DNA of 64,000 nt. Origin: Serratia nevei. Lineage in GTDB: Bacteria; Pseudomonadota; Gammaproteobacteria; Enterobacterales; Enterobacteriaceae. A program made the translations under genes and the position numbers. Below, piece by piece: positions 49,214 through 56,402 of the stretch. The notes beneath the pieces are model-generated. The model was not told where the DNA came from, searched no databases, and worked only from the letters and a program-made list of their open reading frames with translations. Each line of letters opens with the position of its first letter. Within the stretch, counting starts at the first letter, position 1. The DNA lies in the NCBI RefSeq assembly GCF_037948395.1, contig NZ_CP149940.1:1240001-1304000 (forward strand), written 5' to 3'.

Positions 49214-50506
49214 ATGAAGCAGGCATTTCGAGTAGCGCTAGGTTTTTTAATTCTGTGGGCGTCCGTGCTGCACGCGGAAGTTCGCATTGAAATCACCCAA
49301 GGGGTCGACTCCGCTCGCCCGATTGGCGTGGTGCCGTTTAAGTGGGCGGGCCCAGGCACGCCGCCGGAAGATATCGGCAAGATTGTCGGCGCGGATCTGC
49401 GCAACAGCGGCAAATTCAACCCGATCGACGTGGCGCGCATGCCGCAGCAACCTACCTCCGCGTCTGAAGTGACGCCGGCGGCCTGGACTGCATTGGGCAT
49501 CGACGCCGTGGTTGTCGGCCAGGTTCAACCTGGCGCCGACGGCAGCTACCTGATCTCCTACCAGCTGGTGGACACCTCGGGTTCGCCGGGCACCGTATTG
49601 GCGCAGAACCAGTATAAAGTGACCAAACAATGGTTGCGTTATTCTGCCCATACCGCCAGCGACGAAGTGTTCGAGAAGCTGACCGGCATCAAGGGCGCGT
49701 TCCGTACCCGTATCGCCTACGTCGTGCAGACCAACGGCGGGAAATTCCCGTATGAGCTGCGCGTAGCGGATTACGACGGTTACAACCAGTTCACGGTGCA
49801 CCGTTCGCCTGAGCCGCTGATGTCGCCGGCCTGGTCGCCGGACGGCAGTAAACTGGCTTACGTGACCTTCGAGAGCGGCCGTTCCGCGCTGGTGGTACAG
49901 ACCCTGGCTAACGGCGCTATCCGCCAGATCGCCTCGTTCCCGCGCCACAACGGTGCGCCGGCGTTCTCGCCGGACGGCAGCAAGCTGGCCTTCGCGCTGT
50001 CCAAGAGCGGCAGCCTGAACCTGTACGTGATGAACCTCGGCTCCGGCCAGATCACGCAGCTGACCGATGGGCGCAACAACAACACCGAACCGACCTGGTT
50101 CCCGGATGGCCAGTCGCTGGCGTTTACCTCCGACCAGGGCGGGCGTCCGCAGATTTATAAAATCAGCGCCAGCGGCGGTGCCGCACAGCGTCTGACGTGG
50201 GAAGGATCTCAGAACCAGGATTCTGAAGTCAGCTCCGACGGTAAATTCCTGGTGATGGTAAGCACCAACAGTGGTGCACAACACATCGCCAAACAAGATC
50301 TTGGATCGGGCGCCGTTCAGGTTTTGACCGGCACCTTCCTGGATGAAACGCCTAGTATTGCGCCAAACGGCACCATGGTGATCTATAGCTCCACGCAAGG
50401 TATGGGCTCCGTGTTGCAGTTGGTGTCAACTGATGGGCGTTTCAAAGCGCGTCTTCCGGCAACTGATGGACAGGTCAAATTCCCTGCCTGGTCGCCGTAT
50501 CTGTGA
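49214..50506 (+). CDS. tolB: Tol-Pal system beta-propeller protein TolB
   Basis: A 430-residue periplasmic protein with a signal peptide of about 21 residues ending at His-Ala. The N-terminal alpha/beta domain binds TolA. A six-bladed propeller follows, whose WD-like repeats are visible as [36 protein letters not shown] and [19 protein letters not shown]. The propeller binds Pal. Same length as in E. coli. Confidence 0.98.
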   Translation: MKQAFRVALGFLILWASVLHAEVRIEITQGVDSARPIGVVPFKWAGPGTPPEDIGKIVGADLRNSGKFNPIDVARMPQQPTSASEVTPAAWTALGIDAVVVGQVQPGADGSYLISYQLVDTSGSPGTVLAQNQYKVTKQWLRYSAHTASDEVFEKLTGIKGAFRTRIAYVVQTNGGKFPYELRVADYDGYNQFTVHRSPEPLMSPAWSPDGSKLAYVTFESGRSALVVQTLANGAIRQIASFPRHNGAPAFSPDGSKLAFALSKSGSLNLYVMNLGSGQITQLTDGRNNNTEPTWFPDGQSLAFTSDQGGRPQIYKISASGGAAQRLTWEGSQNQDSEVSSDGKFLVMVSTNSGAQHIAKQDLGSGAVQVLTGTFLDETPSIAPNGTMVIYSSTQGMGSVLQLVSTDGRFKARLPATDGQVKFPAWSPYL

Positions 50507-50550
50507 TGCATGTGTAAATATGTATGGCAAACTATAAAAGGATCAAAGAA

Positions 50551-51060
50551 ATGCAACTGAACAAAGTGCTGAAAGGGCTTCTGCTGGCACTGCCAGTTCT
50601 GGCTGTAGCAGCTTGTAGTTCTAACAAAAGCGCAAACAACGACCAATCTGGTATGGGCGCTGGCACTGGTATGGAAAACGGCAGCAGCAACCTGTCTTCC
50701 GAAGAACAAGCTCGTCTGCAGATGCAAGAACTGCAGAAGAACAACATCGTTTACTTCGGTCTGGACAAGTATGACGTAAGCTCCGAATTCGCTCAGATGC
50801 TGGACGCGCACGCTGCATTCCTGCGTAACAACCCGTCTTACAAAGTGACCGTTGAAGGCCACGCTGACGAACGCGGCACGCCGGAATACAACATTGCTCT
50901 GGGTGAGCGCCGTGCTAACGCCGTTAAAATGTACCTGCAGGGTAAAGGCGTTTCCGCTGACCAGATCTCTATCGTTTCTTACGGTAAAGAAAAACCAGCA
51001 GTACTGGGCCACGACGAAGCGGCTTATGCTAAAAACCGTCGTGCCGTTCTGGTTTACTAA
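50551..51060 (+). CDS. pal: Peptidoglycan-associated lipoprotein Pal
   Basis: A 169-residue outer-membrane lipoprotein. The signal peptide ends in lipobox Val-Ala-Ala-Cys with Cys22 lipidated. A short flexible Ser/Gly/Asn linker follows, then an OmpA-like domain binding peptidoglycan ([20 protein letters not shown], with [10 protein letters not shown]). The start is the ATG encoding MQLNKVLKG with AGGA upstream; an ATG nine codons earlier is open but unlikely. It lies 44 bp after tolB. Confidence 0.97.
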   Translation: MQLNKVLKGLLLALPVLAVAACSSNKSANNDQSGMGAGTGMENGSSNLSSEEQARLQMQELQKNNIVYFGLDKYDVSSEFAQMLDAHAAFLRNNPSYKVTVEGHADERGTPEYNIALGERRANAVKMYLQGKGVSADQISIVSYGKEKPAVLGHDEAAYAKNRRAVLVY

Positions 51061-51069
51061 GAGAATCGC

Positions 51070-51861
51070 ATGAACAGTAACTTCAGACGTCACCTGTTGA
51101 GTCTGTCGTTACTGGTTGGCGTAGCGGCCCCTTGGGCCGCTACTGCCCAAGCGCCAATCAGTAATGTCGGCTCCGGCTCGGTCGAAGACCGTGTCACCTC
51201 GCTTGAGCGCATCAGCAATGCTCAAGGCCAGCTTTTAAACCAACTCCAGCAACAACTCTCTGATAACCAACGCGACATTGATTCTCTCCGTGGGCAAATC
51301 CAGGAAAGTCAGTATCAGTTGAATCAGGTGGTTGAACGCCAGAAGCAAATCTATCAGCAGATGGATAGCCTCAGCCAGGGCGGCGCTCAGAGCGCCTCTG
51401 CGGCCGTGGGTGCTGCCGGTGGGGCAGCCGCAGCATCTTCCGATGCGGGCGGCAGCGCGCCTGCAGCCGCTTCTGCAACGCCGAGCGGCGGTGATGAGAA
51501 CAGCGACTACAACGCCGCTGTTTCTCTGGCGCTGGAAAAAAAACAGTATGATCAGGCGATTTCCGCCTTTCAGTCCTTCGTAAAACAGTACCCGAAGTCT
51601 ACCTACCAGCCCAACGCCAACTATTGGCTGGGGCAGTTGTTCTACAACAAGGGTAAAAAAGACGACGCGGCCTACTATTTTGCGGTGGTGGTGAAGAATT
51701 ACGCGAAATCACCGAAGGCGCCGGACGCCATGTACAAGGTGGGTATCATCATGCAGGAGAAAGGGCAGGCCGATAAAGCCAAAGCCGTGTTCCAGCAGGT
51801 GATTAAACAGTACCCAACCAGTGCGGCGGCCAAACAGGCGAAAAGCCGCGTAGGCGGTTAA
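51070..51861 (+). CDS. cpoB: Cell division coordinator CpoB
   Basis: A 263-residue periplasmic protein (formerly YbgF) that links Tol energy to PBP1B activity at division. The signal peptide is about 26 residues (to AATAQA). An N-terminal trimeric coiled coil follows (about 35-105, rich in Gln/Leu heptads such as LNQLQQQLSDNQRDIDSLRG). After an Ala/Ser/Gly-rich linker come three TPR repeats from about 150 (YNAAVSLALEKKQYDQAISAF). It begins 9 bp after pal. Confidence 0.97.
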   Translation: MNSNFRRHLLSLSLLVGVAAPWAATAQAPISNVGSGSVEDRVTSLERISNAQGQLLNQLQQQLSDNQRDIDSLRGQIQESQYQLNQVVERQKQIYQQMDSLSQGGAQSASAAVGAAGGAAAASSDAGGSAPAAASATPSGGDENSDYNAAVSLALEKKQYDQAISAFQSFVKQYPKSTYQPNANYWLGQLFYNKGKKDDAAYYFAVVVKNYAKSPKAPDAMYKVGIIMQEKGQADKAKAVFQQVIKQYPTSAAAKQAKSRVGG

Positions 51862-51872
51862 CAGTCAGAAAA

Positions 51873-51915
51873 ATGAGCCCAGAAGTTAGTCGATTTGACC
51901 GATTTCTGGGCTCAT
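51873..51915 (+). terminator. Hairpin after cpoB
   Basis: Perfect 12-bp arms ATGAGCCCAGAA/TTCTGGGCTCAT enclose 19 nt and contain a small inner stem. There is no T-run, so it is a 3'-end structure rather than a classical terminator. Confidence 0.5.
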
Positions 51916-51960
51916 TCGCGTGAAGAACAAGCAGTTGAACGCATCAGTAAAAAATTTAGG

Positions 51961-51988
51961 TTGCGCTGCCAAGATAAATTAGTAATAT
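51961..51988 (+). promoter_or_regulatory. tRNA operon promoter
   Basis: -35 TTGCGC and -10 TAATAT with a 16-bp spacer. The bases after the -10 include GCCGCCG, a GC-rich discriminator typical of stringently controlled stable-RNA promoters. It lies about 50 bp before the first tRNA. Confidence 0.7.
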
Positions 51989-52039
51989 ATGCCGCCGTTG
52001 CCAAGACATCTTGCAAGATGTTAAAGCGGCTGGGAAATT

Positions 52040-52115
52040 GGGTCGTTAGCTCAGTTGGTAGAGCAGTTGACTTTTAATCAATTGGTCGCAGGTTCGAATC
52101 CTGCACGACCCACCA
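52040..52115 (+). tRNA. tRNA-Lys (anticodon TTT)
   Basis: A 76-nt cloverleaf, GGGTCGTTAGC at the start and encoded CCA at the end. Anticodon TTT at 34-36, T-loop GGTTCGAAT. First gene of a six-tRNA operon. Confidence 0.98.
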
Positions 52116-52144
52116 ATTTCTGAAGTAGCAGTAACCACAACAGT

Positions 52145-52220
52145 GGGTGATTAGCTCAGTTGGTAGAGCATCTCCTTTACACGGAGGGGGTCGGCGGTTC
52201 GAGCCCGTCATCACCCACCA
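52145..52220 (+). tRNA. tRNA-Val (anticodon TAC)
   Basis: 76 nt, begins GGGTGATTAGC and ends CACCCACCA. Anticodon TAC at 34-36, T-loop GGTTCGAGC. Confidence 0.98.
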
Positions 52221-52227
52221 CTGTTAT

Positions 52228-52303
52228 GGGTCGTTAGCTCAGTTGGTAGAGCAGTTGACTTTTAATCAATTGGTCGCAGGTTCGAATCCTGCACGACCCA
52301 CCA
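52228..52303 (+). tRNA. tRNA-Lys (anticodon TTT)
   Basis: 76 nt, identical to the first tRNA-Lys. It is only 7 bp after tRNA-Val, and is followed by a structured spacer with a copy of its own 3' end. Confidence 0.98.
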
Positions 52304-52318
52304 TTCTTTAAGAATGGC
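52286..52318 (+). repeat. 33-bp direct repeat, copy 1 (tRNA-Lys 3' end plus flank)
   Basis: The last 18 nt of the second tRNA-Lys plus the flanking TTCTTTAAGAATGGC. The whole is repeated exactly at 52426-52458. Confidence 0.9.
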
Positions 52319-52329
52319 TGCGATAGAGA

Positions 52330-52442
52330 ATCGTAAAGGATGAGAACCGTAAAGGTTCGAGTCTCGCGAAGCGAGACAACATCACTCCGGTGATGGCCCG
52401 CAAGGGCGAGGCCAAAGGCCGAGTTATCCTGCACGACCCACC
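52330..52442 (+). repeat. 113-nt tRNA-tail structured element, copy A
   Basis: Lies between the second and third tRNA-Lys. A left arm TCGTAAAGGA (52331-52340) can pair with TCCTGCACGA (52427-52436). Inside are GGTTCGAG and four hairpins: GTCTCGC/GCGAGAC, ATCAC/GTGAT, GCCC/GGGC and GGCC/GGCC. It ends in the tRNA-Lys sequence CCTGCACGACCCACC. Same length and order as copies B and C, with different stem sequences. Confidence 0.75.
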
Positions 52443-52458
52443 ATTCTTTAAGAATGGC
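52426..52458 (+). repeat. 33-bp direct repeat, copy 2 (tRNA-Lys 3' remnant)
   Basis: Exact copy of 52286-52318, giving a tRNA 3' end without a tRNA body. It forms the end of structured element A. Confidence 0.9.
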
Positions 52459-52597
52459 AGCTTCAGAATCGGTTTGATGTGGCAAAGTAAAGGTCCGAGT
52501 CGAGTACCCGTCGAGTTGTCCTGAACATCCCCATCCTTGTTTTCCGCGAGTCGGTTCCAATAGAGCCTATTCGCCATCAGCAGTAAACCACATCAGT

Positions 52598-52673
52598 GGG
52601 TCGTTAGCTCAGTTGGTAGAGCAGTTGACTTTTAATCAATTGGTCGCAGGTTCGAATCCTGCACGACCCACCA
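52598..52673 (+). tRNA. tRNA-Lys (anticodon TTT)
   Basis: 76 nt, identical to the other tRNA-Lys genes in the operon. Confidence 0.98.
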
Positions 52674-52718
52674 CTCTTTAATAGAGCAAGGTGTGAAAAA
52701 TAGCAGTACCACAGCAGT

Positions 52719-52794
52719 GGGTGATTAGCTCAGTTGGTAGAGCATCTCCTTTACACGGAGGGGGTCGGCGGTTCGAGCCCGTCATCACCCACCA
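52719..52794 (+). tRNA. tRNA-Val (anticodon TAC)
   Basis: 76 nt, identical to the first tRNA-Val. Confidence 0.98.
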
Positions 52795-52800
52795 CACTGC

Positions 52801-52876
52801 GGGTCGTTAGCTCAGTTGGTAGAGCAGTTGACTTTTAATCAATTGGTCGCAGGTTCGAATCCTGCACGACCCACCA
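52801..52876 (+). tRNA. tRNA-Lys (anticodon TTT)
   Basis: 76 nt, identical to the other tRNA-Lys genes. Its last 16 nt begin the first 199-bp tail unit, followed 8 bp later by a terminator. Confidence 0.98.
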
Positions 52877-53059
52877 ATTCAGAGAAAAGCGCCTTTTGGC
52901 GCTTTTTTCGTTTCTGTAACATCTAAACCTGACCTCATCTTCTTGCCAACATGGTCACCGAGTCGTGCGGGTGAGATCCTGCGTTCAGGTTCGAGCATCG
53001 CGCAGCGATACGACAACGCGCAGCGTTGCCCGCAGGGTGAGGCCACAGGGCGAATCAAT
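52861..53059 (+). repeat. tRNA-operon tail tandem unit 1 (199 bp)
   Basis: Begins with the last 16 nt of the final tRNA-Lys (CCTGCACGACCCACCA), then a terminator, an unstructured spacer and structured element B up to the next tRNA-Lys 3' end. It is about 94% identical to unit 2 by eye. Confidence 0.9.
52885..52908 (+). terminator. tRNA operon terminator 1
   Basis: AAAAGCGCC-TTTT-GGCGCTTTTTT, a 5-bp GC stem extended by A-T pairs with a T-run, 8 bp after the last tRNA. Confidence 0.93.
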
Positions 53060-53074
53060 CCTGCACGACCCACC
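52962..53074 (+). repeat. 113-nt tRNA-tail structured element, copy B
   Basis: A left arm GTCGTGCGGG (52962-52971) pairs over 10 bp (one G-U) with the tRNA-derived CCTGCACGAC (53060-53069). Inside are CCTG/CAGG, GGTTCGAG, ATCGC-gca-GCGAT, CAACGC-gca-GCGTTG, GCCC-gca-GGGT and GCC/GGC, then CCACC at the end. Confidence 0.8.
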
Positions 53075-53259
53075 CATTCAGAAAAAAGCGCCTTTTGGCG
53101 CTTTTTTCGTTTCTGTAACACCCAAACCTGACTTTATCCTTTTGCCAACATAGTTCACCGAGTCGTGCGGGTGAGATCCTGCGTTCAGGTTCGAGCATCG
53201 CGTAGCGATACGACAACGCGCAGCGTTGCCCGTAGGGTGAGGCCACAGGGCGAATCAAT
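53060..53259 (+). repeat. tRNA-operon tail tandem unit 2 (200 bp)
   Basis: Second tandem copy, with its own terminator and structured element C. Most differences from unit 1 fall in the spacer. Within the structured part I see only two changes, both in hairpin loops (gca to gta). Confidence 0.9.
53084..53107 (+). terminator. tRNA operon terminator 2
   Basis: Same terminator as 52885-52908 in tandem unit 2. Confidence 0.9.
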
Positions 53260-53274
53260 CCTGCACGACCCACC
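53162..53274 (+). repeat. 113-nt tRNA-tail structured element, copy C
   Basis: Left arm GTCGTGCGGG (53162-53171) pairs with CCTGCACGAC (53260-53269). Hairpins are as in copy B, with loops gta in the first and third. Ends in CCACC and is followed by terminator 3. Confidence 0.8.
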
Positions 53275-53283
53275 CATTCAGAG

Positions 53284-53307
53284 AAAAGCGCCTTTTGGCG
53301 CTTTTTT
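53284..53307 (+). terminator. tRNA operon terminator 3
   Basis: Third copy of the terminator, in the partial unit (53260-53309) that ends the array. Confidence 0.9.
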
Positions 53308-53309
53308 CG

Positions 53310-53595
53310 CATCTGCAGCACCGTCAGCTACATTCGTGCTTTCTCGTTTCAACACTGCACCGATCATCACGCTGTTCTCTGAACGGCTATACGGTCTCGT
53401 CAGGCCATTTCCCGCTGTGAGCTGTGTAACCAATATCTGTGTTTTTTAATCCATTAAACAATAGGTGCGCAAATATGAAAATATCAGCGGACTTTTCGCG
53501 CAGTTTTAGGTATTTTGTTTAGTATATAAAACGAAGGGCGTTGCGGCAGGCGATATTCACGCGGCAGGCGCCCAGCCTAGCATGAGATTGCAGCG
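53310..53595. other. Region between the tRNA tail and nadA
   Basis: 286 bp, AT-rich in the right half, with no gene seen. It holds the nadA control site at 53516. Confidence 0.5.
53516..53533 (+). promoter_or_regulatory. Candidate NadR box of nadA-pnuC
   Basis: TGTTTA-GTATAT-AAAACG resembles the NadR operator TGTTTA-N6-TAAACA: the left half is perfect and the right has four of six. It lies 63 bp before nadA and overlaps TATA-rich promoter sequence. NadR control of nadA-pnuC is known in enterobacteria. Confidence 0.5.
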
Positions 53596-54657
53596 ATGAG
53601 TGAAATGTTTGATGTCAATGCGGCGGTGTATCCCTTCCCGCCTAAACCGGTTCCGCTGGACGTAGCCGAAAAAGCCTTTTATCGCGAAAAGATCAAAGCC
53701 CTGCTCAAGCAGCGCAATGCGGTGATGGTCGCCCACTATTATACCGATCCGGAAATCCAGGCGCTGGCGGAAGAAACCGGCGGCTGCGTGGCGGATTCGC
53801 TGGAAATGGCGCGCTTCGGCAGCGCCCATCCGGCCTCCACGCTGTTGGTGGCCGGCGTGCGCTTCATGGGGGAAACCGCCAAGATCCTCAGCCCGGAAAA
53901 GCAGGTGCTGATGCCGACGCTGTTTGCCGAATGTTCGCTGGATCTGGGCTGCCCGGAAGAGGAGTTTCATGCGTTTTGCGACAGCCACCCCGATCGTACC
54001 GTGGTGGTCTATGCGAACACCTCGGCGGCGGTCAAAGCGCGCGCCGACTGGGTGGTCACTTCCAGCATCGCCGTTGAGCTGATCGAGCACCTGGACAGCC
54101 TGGGCGAGAAGATCATCTGGGCGCCGGATCGCCATCTCGGCAGCTACGTGCAGAAGCAGACCGGCGCCGACGTGCTGTGCTGGCAAGGCGCCTGCATTGT
54201 CCATGACGAGTTCAAGACTCAGGCGCTGCGGCGCATGAAGGCGCTTTATCCGCAGGCGGCCATCCTGGTGCATCCCGAATCGCCACAGGCGGTGGTTGAG
54301 TTGGCGGATGCGGTGGGATCGACCAGCCAACTGATTCAGGCGGCGAAAACATTGCCGCATCAACAGCTGATCGTCGCCACGGATCGCGGTATCTTTTACA
54401 AGATGCAGCAGGCCTGCCCGGACAAGGAGCTGTTCGAAGCGCCGACCGCCGGAGAAGGGGCGACCTGTCGCAGCTGCGCGCATTGCCCGTGGATGGCGAT
54501 GAATGGCCTGAAGGCGATTGCCGAAGGGCTGGAGCAGGGGGGCGCGCAGCATGAGATCCACGTGGACGCCGCGCTGCGTGAGAAGGCGCTGGTGCCGCTG
54601 AACCGCATGCTGGATTTCGCCGCTCAGCTTAAGATGCAGGTTAAAGGCAACGCTTAA
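53596..54657 (+). CDS. nadA: Quinolinate synthase A
   Basis: A 353-residue 4Fe-4S enzyme condensing iminoaspartate and dihydroxyacetone phosphate to quinolinate in NAD synthesis. The three cluster cysteines lie in [23 protein letters not shown] and [32 protein letters not shown] near the N-terminus is the substrate motif. It is 20 bp before pnuC, giving an operon for NAD synthesis and precursor uptake as in E. coli. Confidence 0.97.
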   Translation: MSEMFDVNAAVYPFPPKPVPLDVAEKAFYREKIKALLKQRNAVMVAHYYTDPEIQALAEETGGCVADSLEMARFGSAHPASTLLVAGVRFMGETAKILSPEKQVLMPTLFAECSLDLGCPEEEFHAFCDSHPDRTVVVYANTSAAVKARADWVVTSSIAVELIEHLDSLGEKIIWAPDRHLGSYVQKQTGADVLCWQGACIVHDEFKTQALRRMKALYPQAAILVHPESPQAVVELADAVGSTSQLIQAAKTLPHQQLIVATDRGIFYKMQQACPDKELFEAPTAGEGATCRSCAHCPWMAMNGLKAIAEGLEQGGAQHEIHVDAALREKALVPLNRMLDFAAQLKMQVKGNA

Positions 54658-54677
54658 CCGTTTAAAAGGATGACTTC

Positions 54678-55403
54678 ATGAGCTTCTTCAGTACCAGCAA
54701 TATTCTGGTGCACATTCCGCTTGGCGCGGGCGGTTACGATCTGTCGTGGATCGAAGCCATCGGCACGCTGTTCGGGTTGCTGTGCATCTGGTACGCCAGC
54801 AAGGAAAAAATCATCAACTACCTGTTCGGCCTGATCAACGTCACGCTGTTCGCGGTAATTTTCTTCCAGATCCAGCTGTACGCCAGCCTGCTGTTGCAGC
54901 TGTTCTTTTTCGGCGCCAACATTTACGGTTGGTATGCCTGGAGCCGCCAAACCCAGGATAATCAGGCTGAGCTGCAGATCCGCTGGCTGCCGTTGCCGAA
55001 AGCGTTGGCCTGGGCGGCGGTTTGCGTCATCGGCATTGGCCTGATGACCTTTAACATCGACCGCGTGTTCGCCTGGCTGACGCAGATCGCGGTAGCGGTG
55101 ATGCAAGGGCTGGGGCTGGACGTGCAGATGCCTGAACTGCAGCCGGACGCGTTCCCGTTCTGGGATTCGGCGATGATGGTGCTCTCCATCGTGGCGATGA
55201 TCCTGATGACGCGCAAGTACGTGGAAAACTGGCTGCTGTGGGTGGTTATCGACGTCATCAGCGTGGCGATCTTCGCTTACCAGGGGGTGTACGCGATGGC
55301 GCTGGAGTATGTCATTCTGACGCTGATCGCCCTGAACGGCTCCTGGCTGTGGATCAAGAGCGCCGGGCGTAACCGTTCCAACCCGCTCTCGTCCGCACCG
55401 TAG
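54678..55403 (+). CDS. pnuC: Nicotinamide riboside transporter PnuC
   Basis: A 241-residue inner-membrane protein with about seven or eight helices, a SWEET-like facilitator for nicotinamide riboside. The family motif WYASKEKIINYLFGLINV lies near 35-52. The substrate region is NIYGWYAWSRQ, with TRKYVENWLLWVVIDVISV further on. AAGGATG is upstream of the start. Uptake depends on trapping by NadR kinase. It ends before a palindromic hairpin shared with zitB. Confidence 0.96.
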   Translation: MSFFSTSNILVHIPLGAGGYDLSWIEAIGTLFGLLCIWYASKEKIINYLFGLINVTLFAVIFFQIQLYASLLLQLFFFGANIYGWYAWSRQTQDNQAELQIRWLPLPKALAWAAVCVIGIGLMTFNIDRVFAWLTQIAVAVMQGLGLDVQMPELQPDAFPFWDSAMMVLSIVAMILMTRKYVENWLLWVVIDVISVAIFAYQGVYAMALEYVILTLIALNGSWLWIKSAGRNRSNPLSSAP

Positions 55404-55410
55404 CAACAGC

Positions 55411-55436
55411 AGAGGGCGCCGTGGTGGCGCCCTCTT
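55411..55436. terminator. Hairpin between convergent pnuC and zitB
   Basis: A 10-bp perfect stem AGAGGGCGCC/GGCGCCCTCT with a 5-nt loop, 8 bp after pnuC and 4 bp after the zitB stop on the other strand. No strong T-run, but well placed to serve both. Confidence 0.65.
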
Positions 55437-55439
55437 GGC

Positions 55440-56402
55440 TTAGTGACGATGTCCCAGATGGGAGTGCGCTTCGGCATGTGAGTGTTCACTCGGCTCCGGC
55501 GCCCGGTTGATACCGCAGTCCGGTGTCTCACAGTGCCGGTACTCCATCTGAATGGTCACGTGGCCAATCTTGTAGTGTTCCAACAGATAAGCCTGAATGC
55601 GTTGCAACAGCCCATCGTGGTCATGCGGCGGGATCACCTGCGCATGTAGCGTCATCAGCTTTTGTTCGCCGATCTGCCAGACATGCACGTGATGGATGTT
55701 GCGCACTTCCGGGATATTCAGGCACAGGTCTTTTTGCAGCTTGGCGATATCGACCTCCTGCGGCGTGCCTTCCAACAGCTCGTGGAAACTCTCCTTCAGC
55801 AGCCGCCAGGCGCTGCGTAGCACCAGACAGGAGACCAGCACCGACAGGATCGGGTCAATCGGCGTCCAGCCGGTGGCAAGAATGACGATGGCGGCGACGA
55901 TGGCGCCCACCGAACCGAGCAGGTCGCCCAACACATGCAGCGCGGCGGCGCGCACGTTGATATTTTTCTCTTCGCTGCCGCGATGCAGCAACCAGAAGGC
56001 GAACAGGTTCGCCAGCAGCCCCGCTACGGCGATGATCAGCATCGGGGTACCCATCACCGGCTGCGGTTCGAAGAAACGCCGTATCGCCTCCCACAGGATG
56101 AATACCACGATCACCAGCAGCGCTGCAGCGTTGAGGAAGGCCGCCAGGGTGGTGAGGCGCAGATAGCCGAAGGTGTGGCGCGCGTTGGGCTTGCGCTGGG
56201 AGAAGTGCACCGCCATCAGCGCCACCAGCAGCGCGGCGGCATCGGTCAACATATGGCCGGCGTCGGCCAACAGCGCCAGCGAGCCGGACAACAGGCCACC
56301 GACCACCTCGGCCACCATAAAGACGGCGGTGACTAAAAAAGCGGTCAGTAGGCGTTTACTATTACTGTCTTTCGGCAGGTGTACGTGTGGAGTGTCCGAC
56401 AT
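55440..56402 (-). CDS. zitB: Zinc transporter ZitB (cation diffusion facilitator)
   Basis: A 320-residue CDF antiporter exporting Zn2+ for protons. Six membrane helices span about 15-205. The metal site HxxxD is in [19 protein letters not shown] and a second Asp site in helix 5 ([11 protein letters not shown] region). The cytosolic C-terminal domain has [20 protein letters not shown]. The tail is rich in His ([14 protein letters not shown]), as usual for zinc carriers. Its ATG region abuts the end of the kinase gene, overlapping by one base. Confidence 0.94.
   Translation of the reverse strand: MSDTPHVHLPKDSNSKRLLTAFLVTAVFMVAEVVGGLLSGSLALLADAGHMLTDAAALLVALMAVHFSQRKPNARHTFGYLRLTTLAAFLNAAALLVIVVFILWEAIRRFFEPQPVMGTPMLIIAVAGLLANLFAFWLLHRGSEEKNINVRAAALHVLGDLLGSVGAIVAAIVILATGWTPIDPILSVLVSCLVLRSAWRLLKESFHELLEGTPQEVDIAKLQKDLCLNIPEVRNIHHVHVWQIGEQKLMTLHAQVIPPHDHDGLLQRIQAYLLEHYKIGHVTIQMEYRHCETPDCGINRAPEPSEHSHAEAHSHLGHRH

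Noticed and set aside
52286..53309. Regular repeats near tRNAs as a CRISPR array or integration (att) site
   Set aside because: Repeat units are about 200 bp and contain terminators. There are no short repeats with unique spacers, no integrase and no foreign DNA between the tRNA ends.
52965..53449. Short basic open frames in the tRNA tail units (about 60-90 codons, both strands)
   Set aside because: They recall the tpr frame of E. coli tyrT repeats but have no good RBS, cross terminators and tRNA ends, and differences between units do not look coding. The RNA explanation is better.
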